The position numbers were made by a program, and so were the translations under genes. From Erythrobacter sp. (lineage in GTDB: Bacteria; Pseudomonadota; Alphaproteobacteria; Sphingomonadales; Sphingomonadaceae), in the NCBI RefSeq assembly GCF_024305245.1, contig NZ_JAMWYX010000002.1, positions 124,001 to 188,000 of the forward strand: 64,000 nt of DNA, in the 5' to 3' direction. Positions within the stretch are counted from its first letter, which is position 1, and every line of letters starts with the position of its first letter. This document shows, in pieces, positions 1-7,727 of this stretch. Under the pieces are notes generated by a model, which was given only the letters and a program-made list of their open reading frames with translations, did not search any database and had not been told where the DNA came from.

Positions 1-1
1 G

Positions 2-54
2 CGCCTCATGTACCGATTCTCCGGCAAGGAGAAGCGGCTCGCGATCGTCACCTA
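2..54 (+). pseudogene. tyrosine-recombinase (integrase) N-terminal fragment
   Basis: The frame starting at base 2 reads RLMYRFSGKEKRLAIVT and then stops (TAA). This resembles the arm-type DNA-binding (DUF4102) domain at the N terminus of phage and genomic-island integrases, where a 'W/Y-R-F-x-G-KEK-x-L-x-L-G' strand is typical. The core and catalytic domains do not follow in any frame I could recognise, so this is a truncated relic unless the reading frame was lost recently. The upstream part lies outside the window. The match is short, hence moderate confidence. Confidence 0.5.
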
Positions 55-251
55 ACCGAAGAGACTGAAGTTGGGTGGATTGCGGCCGTCGAATCTGAAC
101 CACGAGTGCAGAAGCGGCGAGGCGTGGCAGAAGGCTGGCTCTCTCACATTCGTCTCTCTGTTCGTGGATGAAGGCATTCTCGCGGAGGTCGACGGGAACC
201 CACAGCGATGGATGACGGCGCGGGCGGCGAGACAACTTGGGAGTGCTTTCC

Positions 252-303
252 TATTTGCCCGAGCCTATTTGCCCGAGCCTATCCGACCGAGCATCTCGGT
301 CGG
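252..303. repeat. 14-bp tandem repeat followed by a perfect 9-bp hairpin
   Basis: TATTTGCCCGAGCC occurs twice back to back (252-265 and 266-279), with a degenerate third copy from 280. It runs into CCGACCGAG-CAT-CTCGGTCGG (283-303), a perfect 9-bp stem with a 3-nt loop. There is no T-tract on either side, so a standard intrinsic terminator is unlikely. It lies between the integrase fragment and the response regulator. The whole stretch from 55 to 416 has no convincing gene. Confidence 0.6.
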
Positions 304-449
304 GCAGTCTTGCCCGGCACCATGTCAATCCGGAGGCTGTTGCGCGGCTCTCTTGCCCTTAACCGATTGCTAGCAGACGAATGAAGTCTTAGCACATTGC
401 CGAACAGCATCGGCGCGTGATGGACGAACCTTTCGAAGCGGACAGAGAA

Positions 450-1073
450 ATGCCGATCAGCCTGCTGCTTATAGACGACCACGAACTGGCCCATGCCGGG
501 ATGCGCATGGTTTGTGCCACCCGCAGCGATATCCGGATTGCCGCCTGTTTTCCGCTCGCAAGACCGGCGCTCGAATGGTTGAAGGACAACACGGTCGATG
601 TCGTTGTCTTGGATCTCGAACTCCCCGACCTTGCCGGCCCATCGGTTCTGGTGAAGATCCTCGATGCAGGTAGGTGCAAGGTAATCATCTTGACGGGGAC
701 GGGGTTCGGCAAAGTGCTTCGCACTTGCCTCGATCTTGGCGCGCAATGCGTTGTTTCCAAGGCCGATCCGGTGCAATATGCGCTCGACGCCATCGATGCC
801 GCGCGCGAAGGGCGGACCTTCGTTTCTCCCACGGCAGAGCGACTCATGACCGGCCTGCTTGGGACGGATATCGCTCTTCCCCCGCGCCAGCTGGCGGTCC
901 TGCAGCTTCTGGCCGCCGGAGAAAGCAACAAGGAAATCGCCTTCCGCCTAGGTATCACGCCGCCGACAGTCTCGTTCCACCTCGCCGAGCTCCGTCGCAG
1001 GCTGGAAGCGACCAGCAATCGTCAACTCGTCGATCGAGCGCGGGCTGCGGGGCTGGTCATTTCTGCCACATAG
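450..1073 (+). CDS. LuxR/NarL-family DNA-binding response regulator
   Basis: This is a two-domain transcription regulator of about 207 aa. The N-terminal receiver has the acidic pair in LLLIDDHE, the phospho-acceptor Asp in VVVLDLELPD, the Thr in ILTGTG and the Lys in VSKAD. The C-terminal LuxR helix-turn-helix reads LPPRQLAVLQLLAAGESNKEIAFRLGITPPTVSFHLAELRRRL. I chose the ATG at 450 because MPISLLLIDD matches the usual receiver start; an in-frame ATG at 417 is also open but lacks a good ribosome site. The gene is convergent with the 7TM histidine kinase and overlaps its 3' end by 52 bp. That kinase is the obvious partner candidate by position. Confidence 0.85.
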   Translation: MPISLLLIDDHELAHAGMRMVCATRSDIRIAACFPLARPALEWLKDNTVDVVVLDLELPDLAGPSVLVKILDAGRCKVIILTGTGFGKVLRTCLDLGAQCVVSKADPVQYALDAIDAAREGRTFVSPTAERLMTGLLGTDIALPPRQLAVLQLLAAGESNKEIAFRLGITPPTVSFHLAELRRRLEATSNRQLVDRARAAGLVISAT

Positions 1074-3277
1074 GGATGCTCCATCATGCTTCGCACCAGC
1101 GGGCGCAGAAGGAGCAGGTGACCCATGGCTGCAGCCTTTATGCGATTATCCGAAGTCGCCCGGCTGACGACGAGAATCGGCACGCGGTCAGGCCTCATAC
1201 TCATCAGCCGGTCTTGCAGTTCTTCATGGCTGGCGGTCTCCTCGTCGATGAAGCAGGCGCGGGGAAACTCTTTTTGCAATTGTTCCAGCGAGATCGGCTG
1301 TTCATCCTCCACGGGTAGAGGAAGGAGGATCGTCACGCGCGTGCCTCCCGCGCCGGTCTCGATCGTATACGCAGCGCGCAGCAGCGAAACGGTCTCGCGT
1401 ATGGCGCGCCAACCCTTCCCAAAACGCGAGGGCATCGGACCGGTGTCATGGCCTTCGCTGTCGCCCGAGAGAAAATCGGCGATTTCCTTCGGCATGCCGG
1501 GCCCGCTGTCCTTCACTGTGATCGCGAGACAATCGCTGCTGCTCTCGCAGGAGATCTCGATCACGCCCGATTGCGTCGCGCGCACTGCATTGTTGAGGAG
1601 GTTGGAGAGCACCCGCACAAGCAGCGCCTCGTCCGCGATGATCCGCGTGTTTGGAACGCAGGCGCGCGTGAGGACGACATTGCTGCTCATCGCAGCAGCG
1701 GCGTAAATGGTGACGAGGTCTTCAAGCAGCCGCGCGACGTCGACCAGCCCGAGGGCAAGGAAGCTGCCCCCGCCGCTATCCCTGGTAACGCTCGATCCGA
1801 CGATTTCCTCCAGATGCCGGGCCGATGCTTCGATGAGCGTCATCAGGTCTCGCGGAGGAAGTTCGCTTCCGGCCTGGCGGGCGAGGAACACGGCGCTGCT
1901 CAGCGCGTGAAGGACATGGCGCGTATCGTGTGCCGACATCTCGATCAGGCGGTCGCGCGCCTTGAGGCCGGCCAAAGCCGTCTCGCGTTCCTCAGCGAGG
2001 CGGCTCGCGTCCTCGCTGATCGCCATCCTGGCGAGCAGTTCGCGCTTGGCCTCCTGCTCGGCCGCAAGCCGGTCGTGCTGGAGCTTGCGGAGGTGCAGGC
2101 CGACCGCCAGGGTCGCCATGGCGCATTCGAACAGACCGATCGGACCGATCCAGTGCCAGTTGACAGCAAGGAACGGCACCAATCCCGTAATCGCGATCGC
2201 GGTCGTGATGATGTAAAGCGAGAGAGCCGACCAACCTATCAGCAGCGGCAGGAACTCCATGCCGTGGCGGCGGGTCGCCACCCAGCCGATTACCGGAAGT
2301 GCCGAAGAGGCGACCAGCGTGAACATCCAAGCCGCGGCGTGAAGTGGCATAACGGGCAACGCCGGCACCGCCAGCCTGACGAAGGCTGCGAGCACCACCA
2401 GCACGCCGAACGCCATCGTCGCTCTGAGGAACACGTCGTAGCGCGGCATGCCTGTGCGCGTCGCCAGGAACTCCCGACCAAACTGGAGCATCAGAAGACC
2501 GAAGGCCGAGCGTGCAATGTCGCCCACGACGCCTTGAAGGTCAGGGTGCCGGTAGAGCCAGAAGATCGTCAGGTAGCCCTCGGCATGGAGCGTGTTGAAG
2601 GCAAAGGCCGCTTCGGCCAGTCCGAGCCAGATAAACACGCGCCGACCGGTCGCAGCGAGCAGGACGACGTTGAACAGTGCAAGGATCAGGCTTCCCGCGA
2701 CGACCCCAGCGACGAGCGCAATATTGCCGCGCCGCGCGACGAAGAAATCCCCGGCGGTCTCGATCCGTAGCGGCATCCAGGACGAAACCTCGTCGCGGAA
2801 ACGGATTACATAGGTCGCCTCCTCGCCGCCGGCGAGATCGACTTCGGTTGCATAGGCCTGGAATTGGTCGAGGACCTTACCGAGCTGTTCGCGGTCTGCC
2901 CCGTCGAGGATGACGCGCCACCGGTCGGCGTCCTGGCGGTAGAGCGTGAACTCGGAAATTGTGCTGCGTCCGGTGGTCAGCATCCACGACCCCGGCTCCG
3001 CGCCGGTGTTGTGCAGTCTGAGGAACACGTAGGCCGGCTGGCCGACCGTCCCGAACTGGGTCGACGTATGGCTTACCGCGCGCGCGGACGCGAAATCGCG
3101 GGCGAGCGGCGGGCCTTCGTGTCCGGCGCGCGTGAAACGGATGTCGGCCTTGATCTCGCCAGCGGACTGCCCCGGCACAAGCTCGATGGCGGGGATGGTC
3201 GCGGTTGCGAGGGCAGGGGTGGCAAACGCGGCAAGCGACCAGACCAGCAGAGCCAGCCACGCAATTTTTCGCATCAT
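1022..3277 (-). CDS. 7TM-type (7TMR-DISM) sensor histidine kinase with degenerate C-terminal receiver
   Basis: Membrane sensor kinase of 751 aa. After a signal peptide comes an extracytoplasmic beta-rich DISMED2-like domain (about residues 25-180), a block of about seven membrane helices (about 185-395) and a coiled linker. The HisKA box is MSAHDTRHVLHAL, followed by an ATPase domain with N-box LLNNAVRAT, G1 VKDSGPGMP and GKGWRAI. The tail after about residue 655 looks like a receiver fold (PILVVSRAT, then LLLLRPL) but has no phospho-acceptor Asp and Arg in place of the conserved Lys, so it is probably non-phosphorylatable. The start has a GGGGGG ribosome site before ATGATG. The last codons overlap the convergent LuxR-type regulator. 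Confidence 0.85.
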   Translation of the reverse strand: MMRKIAWLALLVWSLAAFATPALATATIPAIELVPGQSAGEIKADIRFTRAGHEGPPLARDFASARAVSHTSTQFGTVGQPAYVFLRLHNTGAEPGSWMLTTGRSTISEFTLYRQDADRWRVILDGADREQLGKVLDQFQAYATEVDLAGGEEATYVIRFRDEVSSWMPLRIETAGDFFVARRGNIALVAGVVAGSLILALFNVVLLAATGRRVFIWLGLAEAAFAFNTLHAEGYLTIFWLYRHPDLQGVVGDIARSAFGLLMLQFGREFLATRTGMPRYDVFLRATMAFGVLVVLAAFVRLAVPALPVMPLHAAAWMFTLVASSALPVIGWVATRRHGMEFLPLLIGWSALSLYIITTAIAITGLVPFLAVNWHWIGPIGLFECAMATLAVGLHLRKLQHDRLAAEQEAKRELLARMAISEDASRLAEERETALAGLKARDRLIEMSAHDTRHVLHALSSAVFLARQAGSELPPRDLMTLIEASARHLEEIVGSSVTRDSGGGSFLALGLVDVARLLEDLVTIYAAAAMSSNVVLTRACVPNTRIIADEALLVRVLSNLLNNAVRATQSGVIEISCESSSDCLAITVKDSGPGMPKEIADFLSGDSEGHDTGPMPSRFGKGWRAIRETVSLLRAAYTIETGAGGTRVTILLPLPVEDEQPISLEQLQKEFPRACFIDEETASHEELQDRLMSMRPDRVPILVVSRATSDNRIKAAAMGHLLLLRPLVRSMMEHPYVAEMTSPAARARSTS

Positions 3278-3366
3278 TCCCCCCGAACGGCCCCATGCGA
3301 TTCGCTGGTCGTGCTGCTCGTGAAAGCAGATGCCTGGAACAGGGCCGTTGCGTCAGTTACAGCCGA

Positions 3367-4185
3367 TCACCACTTGCCTGCAAGCCGCATCATGAGGTCG
3401 GACGCGAGGTTCGCGCCCGCCTGCGCGGCGTCGAGTGCGGGCGGCTGTTCGCGTTCGAACCCGTTGGCACCGGCAACGAAGCGGCCCGGGCCGCGGGGCG
3501 GGCCTTCCCCCTCCGCGACCAGTGTGGTGACGATCTGTCCGCTATCGAGATCGGTGACGGTGATCTTGAACCTGATGCCGAGCGGCGCATCGGGAGCGCC
3601 GGTCTGGGTCAGGGTCATCATCAGGTCCGCAAGGCCCGCGATGCCGCGCATCTCTGCGGTCTGCTTGTCGGCCGGACCACCCTCTGCTGCCGCGATGGCT
3701 CGGACAGCGAGCGAGCGGTCGACAAGGACCAGCCCATTCGACTGGAGACGGCTCTGAAAGGCTTCGAGCAGTTCCCACTCCCGGCTCTCGTCGAGCAAAC
3801 TGTCGCGTCGATCGTCCTCGACCTCGCGGCGCCCGAGGCGAACCTCGCGGTCGCGAGTGGTGACCAGCGCGCCTTCGGCATAGCGGCCATTGCGCGACAC
3901 TTCCGCAGCAGTGTCCACGGCCGTCTCGCCGCGATCGGTCAGGACAGTGTCATAATCGTTAGCGATGCGATCGCTGAGTTCGCGGTTCCAGAACACCACG
4001 ATACGCGGCGAACCGGCGCGGCGATAATCGTCGGCGGAGCGCGTTTCTTGAGCCGCGCGCATGTTTGGCGCGCGTGCAGGCGCTGCGAGCACCTCCGGGG
4101 TCCCCTCACGATACTGCGCGGCTGCCGGGGCTCCAGACGCAGCCACCGCAAAGAAGGCTCCAGCCCAGACGGCGATCATGCGCAT
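3367..4185 (-). CDS. secreted protein of unknown function, last gene of the LpoB/YcfL-like cluster
   Basis: A 272-aa protein with a Sec signal peptide (AVAASGAPAAAQ) and no lipobox. The mature part has an alternating strand/helix pattern (PRIVVFWNREL, then LLEAFQSRLQSNGLVLVDRSLAVRAI, then IRFKITVTDLDSGQIVTTLVAEGEGP). This loosely resembles the CsgG/LpoB/FlgO class of periplasmic domains, where an oligomer 'name', a mutable strand and a 'degrades with time' pattern recur, but I cannot assign a family with confidence. It starts 1 nt after the DUF1425-like gene, so it is surely co-transcribed with it. Envelope function is inferred from the neighbours and the signal peptide only. Confidence 0.6.
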   Translation of the reverse strand: MRMIAVWAGAFFAVAASGAPAAAQYREGTPEVLAAPARAPNMRAAQETRSADDYRRAGSPRIVVFWNRELSDRIANDYDTVLTDRGETAVDTAAEVSRNGRYAEGALVTTRDREVRLGRREVEDDRRDSLLDESREWELLEAFQSRLQSNGLVLVDRSLAVRAIAAAEGGPADKQTAEMRGIAGLADLMMTLTQTGAPDAPLGIRFKITVTDLDSGQIVTTLVAEGEGPPRGPGRFVAGANGFEREQPPALDAAQAGANLASDLMMRLAGKW

Positions 4186-4186
4186 T

Positions 4187-4693
4187 CTATTCCCCCGCGA
4201 TCTCGATTAGGTAATACTTGACCTCGTCGCGCTTCATCGAGCGTTCTCGATAGACCCCGGTAGCGTAGGGCTGAATGATCACGCGCTGCCATGCCGAGGA
4301 CGGCTCAACCGGATACTGCACATCGTCCATGAAACTGGAGCGAGCGCGGATGGTCAACGCCCGCTTGGTGCAGTTGACGAACCGGGCGCTCACCTCGACG
4401 GTGTCGGTCTCGGTGCGGCGGGCGAACAGGCCCTCGACGACCATATCCCGGGTCAGCGCTTTGTCGGCGAACTGCACCGCGTTGAGATCGATCGGCGTCA
4501 TCGAGCGCGGCACGTTGGCGACCAGCGCCGCGCCGGCATAGCCGGGCGCCTTGCGCGCCTTGCCGGTCTTGCACTTGACGACCTGGTTCTCGCGCGCGGC
4601 GAGTGGCTGGCCATCTCCGAGCGCGGTCAGCATGACCGCTCCTGCGACCAGCGCCGCGAGGCTGCCCGCACCCAGCGCGGCGGGCAGTTTCAT
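4187..4693 (-). CDS. YcfL/DUF1425-like exported protein
   Basis: 168 aa with an N-terminal hydrophobic signal (MKLPAALGAGSLAALVAGAVML). The mature region, from LNAVQFADKALTRDMVVEGLFARRTETDTVEVSARFVNCTKRALTIRARSSFMDD to VEPSSAWQRVIIQPYATGVYRERS, fits the DUF1425 (YcfL) pattern of a beta-sandwich with 'V..R...G...V...I.N.....L..R..F.D..G' strands. E. coli ycfL sits beside lpoB, as here. I chose the ATG at 4693 because it overlaps the stop of the small lipoprotein gene (ATGA); the frame is open further upstream but that would run through the lipoprotein gene. Unlike E. coli YcfL it has no lipobox cysteine; the separate 42-aa lipoprotein may supply an anchor (inference). Confidence 0.6.
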   Translation of the reverse strand: MKLPAALGAGSLAALVAGAVMLTALGDGQPLAARENQVVKCKTGKARKAPGYAGAALVANVPRSMTPIDLNAVQFADKALTRDMVVEGLFARRTETDTVEVSARFVNCTKRALTIRARSSFMDDVQYPVEPSSAWQRVIIQPYATGVYRERSMKRDEVKYYLIEIAGE

Positions 4694-4818
4694 TCGACGG
4701 TTTCCCCGGCTTCGGGGACCTGCGCGTTGGGATCGAGCCGCATCGGCTCGTAGGTGGCGCAAGCCGATAGGTGGAGCGCTACGACGAGGGCGGCAGTGGC
4801 CCGGACAACGGCTTTCAT
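4690..4818 (-). CDS. 42-aa lipoprotein embedded between LpoB-like and YcfL-like genes
   Basis: A very short gene: ATG at 4818, TGA at 4690, overlapping the next ATG by 4 nt. A GGGGAG ribosome site lies 8 nt upstream of the start. The product has a basic/hydrophobic leader (MKAVVRATAALVVALHLSAC) ending in an L-S-A-C lipobox, so the mature lipoprotein would be only about 23 residues (C-ATYEPMRLDPNAQVPEAGETVE). The tail is acidic and proline-containing with no Asp at +2, which in Gram-negatives is consistent with outer-membrane sorting. No family is recognisable. The overlapping stop/start, the good ribosome site and the lipobox together make it a real gene rather than a chance frame. Confidence 0.75.
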   Translation of the reverse strand: MKAVVRATAALVVALHLSACATYEPMRLDPNAQVPEAGETVE

Positions 4819-4840
4819 GCGGAAATTCTCCCCTGTTAAT

Positions 4841-5482
4841 TTAGCGATAGGTCACGTCGTCGGTCGCAGCGCGGGCGACGTCGTAGGAATTGGACCAGGC
4901 GATCGCACCGCTTTCGAGATCGACCAGCTCGAAGGTGATCTGGGTGAAGCGCTGGACCTGTCCGGTGCGGGCGTTGCGCGCGTCCTGCGAGGCGATGTTA
5001 CCGGTCAACCGGAAGTCGGCTCCGAACTGCGCGCGGGTGAGGCCGGTCGTCCCGCTATCGGTGATGCCCTCGCGCTTGAGCGCGCGCTCCTCCTCGATCA
5101 TCGCCGCGTTCTGCCGGGCGAGGAACACCATCCGACCGTCGCTTGCCCGGTTGAGGCTGGTGCGCAGCCTGTCGGTGATCAGATTTTGGTTGATACGCTG
5201 AGAGCTCTCGTTGGTGAAATACCGGCTGTCGACGATGATCCGTGGTGGCGTCGTGCGGGCAGCGATCTCGGGCATCGAAAGAATGTCGCGCACCATCTGG
5301 TCCGACATGGCGAGCAGATCGCGGCTTTCGATCCCCACGCCCTGGACAGGCCCTGCCATCCCGGCATCGAGATCGCGGGATTTGCCCCGCTTCTGGGCCG
5401 CCGCCGGCGTGCCAACAGTCAGCGAGATGGCGCAGGCCGCCAGCGCGAAGCTGCCGATCAGGTGGTTGGCGATTCTTTTCAC
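4841..5482 (-). CDS. LpoB-like penicillin-binding-protein activator family protein
   Basis: 213 aa, GTG start with GGAGA 6 nt upstream (an earlier in-frame GTG at 5497 is less well placed). The leader carries both an LAAC motif and a downstream AAAQ signal-peptidase I-like site, so lipidation is uncertain. The body has the LpoB/FlgO layout: MVRDILSMPEIA, PPRIIVDSRYFTNESSQRINQNLITDRLRTSLNRASDGRMVFLAR, then a final strand pair FRLTGNIASQD and QITFELVDLESGAIAWSNSYDVAR. In enterobacteria LpoB is an outer-membrane lipoprotein that stimulates PBP1b. Whether that role holds here is not shown by the sequence. It is located 31 nt after the COG3014-like gene and followed by the 42-aa lipoprotein. Confidence 0.7.
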   Translation of the reverse strand: MKRIANHLIGSFALAACAISLTVGTPAAAQKRGKSRDLDAGMAGPVQGVGIESRDLLAMSDQMVRDILSMPEIAARTTPPRIIVDSRYFTNESSQRINQNLITDRLRTSLNRASDGRMVFLARQNAAMIEEERALKREGITDSGTTGLTRAQFGADFRLTGNIASQDARNARTGQVQRFTQITFELVDLESGAIAWSNSYDVARAATDDVTYR

Positions 5483-5513
5483 ATCATGTCTCCGCACGAG
5501 CGCGCCGGCACGC

Positions 5514-7346
5514 TCATATCTCGTTCGCCATCAGCGCGCGGCGGAAGGCCTCGTCGCGGGCATTCGCTTCGTCCTTGCTGGCACGCATCTGGGGTGCATT
5601 CTGGGGAGTTCCGGGAATGCCGGCCTTGAGCGCCGCAGGCGAGCGGTCCGCCGCCCAGCTCAAGCTGCACCGCTGGTTGCCGTCGCTGATCATCGTGACG
5701 GCGGGCGCCGCACCGCCAACGAATGAAGCCGCCGCGGCGGTAGCGGGGGCCGCAGCTTTGCCCTTGCCCTTCGCATTGCTCTTCGCCGTCGCCTTTGTCG
5801 CGCCTTCTGCGGTGGCAACGAAGATCGCATCGGGCAAGCTGTCCCAGTATCGCACGTCGACCTGGGTCTTGGTGGCATCGGACGCCGCGCCCGAGGCAAG
5901 CCCGCCAAACAGGCCGATGAGTGAGCCGGCCACGCCGAGCTGGTCGGTAAGGAGCGAAGTCGCTGTCAGAGCCACGTCGCTGACGGTGCCCATCGTGTTC
6001 TTGAAGGCCACCTTGCCGTTCATAATCGCATCGAACTTGCGCCCGCCCCGCGTCGTCGCCTGGAAATTGATGTCGGCTGCCTTTGCGAGCGTCGCTCCTC
6101 CGAACGTCGGCATTGCCCCCTCGGGCGTGTATTCGACGGACGGTACAAGTCCGACCATCTGGCCGCCTGCGCCACGCATGAGCTTGACCGGGCCGAGGCC
6201 TGTTTCGGCGATGTGCAGCACCGTCGCCCCGGCGGGAGGTTCGCCGAGCGCCTTGTCGATCTTGGCCGCCGCGGCGAAACTATCATTTGCGAGGGCATCG
6301 CTGCCCATGCACCGCGCCGACCAGCCGGCGAGAAAGTTCATGAGCGCGAAGTCGGATTGAAATTCCTCGGCCTCGGACACCGTGTCTTGGTATTCGGCGG
6401 AGACGAAGCTGGCGCGTGCATTGCCGTAATCGCCGTTGCGCAGATAGAGCAGCCCGCGATAGTAGTATGCCATCGCGCGTTCGTAGGGGTCGCCCTTGAA
6501 ATCCTTTATACTTTCCACGTTGAATTTGCTGCGAGCGGCCTTGGCCGCCTCGTCGTTCGCATAGATCGCCTCGATCCTGTCGAGCGCGTTGTCGAAGGCC
6601 CACTCGGCGGCTTGGTATTCACCGACCGCCATTGCCGCGCGGCCGAGCTTCGCGAAGTTTGCGACCGCATTGTATTCGCCGTCGCGCAACAGAGCGGAGT
6701 AGAACTTGCGAAGCGGCTCCGGCTTAGCGTCGACCCATGCACGTCCGCCCTCAGGCAGGTCGGCCGCGAAGATCGGGCGTCCGCGCGACACCGGCCCGGC
6801 GAGCATCGCCGGATCGACCGCACGGGCGTTACTCAGGAAGGAGACCGTTGCATTGCCGATGCCGACATCGCTCGGGTTGGAGAAATAGACCCGCAGTGCT
6901 CCGCTCTGGTTGGGCACAGCGGCGACGAAGGTCACCTCGTATTTCCCCGCAGCCTTGACGCTCTGGTAAAAGCTGCAGCTATTGACCACGTTGTCGACCT
7001 GCCCGGCATAGCCCGACGTCATGCGCCAGCCCGGACGGGGGCCCTTCGCGTAGGTGGGATCCTCGCGGTAGTGGCGATAACTCGCCGGAATTTCAGTAAC
7101 GTATGAGCAGCTCAGGTTTTCCTTCTCCATCAAGTCGAAGGAAAAGGTCTGTGCAGCATATTTCTGCCCGTCCCGACCGATCACATGGCCTTTCGCTGGG
7201 TCGAGCGAGATGAGGTAGCTCTCTCCCGGCACGGCGGGAACGGGACGGATATCCTGCACTTCAACCGGTTTCTCGGCTGCCGCTCCTGCAGCAAGCATGA
7301 CCATGCTCGCGCCGCACATCGCGCGCACGATAGCGCCCTTGCTCAT
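5514..7346 (-). CDS. COG3014-like TPR-containing exported protein, first gene of the envelope cluster
   Basis: 610 aa with a signal peptide (MSKGAIVRAMCGASMVMLAAGAAAE). The central part holds a tetratricopeptide-like tract (GEYQAAEWAFDNALDRIEAIYAND, then GDPYERAMAYYYRGLLYLRNGDYGNARASFVSAE). Downstream come the 'ETGLGPVKLMRG' and 'AFKNTMGTVSDVALTATSLLTDQ' segments that fit the COG3014 family. That family is commonly found next to YcfL- and LpoB-type genes in gammaproteobacteria. The C-terminal third is Ala/Lys-rich (KATAKSNAKGKGKAAAPATAAAA). The ATG at 7346 is preceded by a G-run ribosome site; the frame is open to 7403 but without support. Cellular role unknown; probably periplasmic. Confidence 0.65.
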   Translation of the reverse strand: MSKGAIVRAMCGASMVMLAAGAAAEKPVEVQDIRPVPAVPGESYLISLDPAKGHVIGRDGQKYAAQTFSFDLMEKENLSCSYVTEIPASYRHYREDPTYAKGPRPGWRMTSGYAGQVDNVVNSCSFYQSVKAAGKYEVTFVAAVPNQSGALRVYFSNPSDVGIGNATVSFLSNARAVDPAMLAGPVSRGRPIFAADLPEGGRAWVDAKPEPLRKFYSALLRDGEYNAVANFAKLGRAAMAVGEYQAAEWAFDNALDRIEAIYANDEAAKAARSKFNVESIKDFKGDPYERAMAYYYRGLLYLRNGDYGNARASFVSAEYQDTVSEAEEFQSDFALMNFLAGWSARCMGSDALANDSFAAAAKIDKALGEPPAGATVLHIAETGLGPVKLMRGAGGQMVGLVPSVEYTPEGAMPTFGGATLAKAADINFQATTRGGRKFDAIMNGKVAFKNTMGTVSDVALTATSLLTDQLGVAGSLIGLFGGLASGAASDATKTQVDVRYWDSLPDAIFVATAEGATKATAKSNAKGKGKAAAPATAAAASFVGGAAPAVTMISDGNQRCSLSWAADRSPAALKAGIPGTPQNAPQMRASKDEANARDEAFRRALMANEI

Positions 7347-7727
7347 CAGAATCCCCCCATTTGCATGCCGCAGCGATCCCTCCGCGCTGCAGGGGACGAT
7401 CATTATGTGCGGTGATGTCCAAGCGATACCTAAAAGAATTTAGGTGCCTCGGCTGTCCCGAAGCTAGCCCGCCGCAACCGGCTCGATTGGCGACAAGGCC
7501 GAGACAGGGGCTGCATTGCCGTTCCGAATATCGCTCATCCAGTCAGCCACGTCAGGAATGGGATCGCTTTCAGAATGTCCGCTGCTGGCGGAAACGCGGC
7601 AACCATCGAGCCGACGATCTCCGGTTCCGTCAGTCCTGATGCGCAAGCGCTTGTCGAGAGCAGCAACGCCTTTTCGCTGGATCTTCTTCGAGACGCTTTC
7701 GCAGCTGCCCGGTGGGGACTGACATGT
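7347..7727. other. intergenic region with a small inverted repeat
   Basis: This 381-bp stretch lies between two minus-strand genes. CCTAAA-AGAA-TTTAGG (7429-7444) is an inverted repeat about 85 bp upstream of the COG3014-like start and could be an operator or part of its promoter. The rest shows no coding potential that I would defend; open frames there are short and lack ribosome sites. Confidence 0.4.

Noticed and set aside
71..373. 100-codon frame after the integrase fragment
   Set aside because: It crosses the tandem repeat and hairpin, has no ribosome site, and shows no family features.
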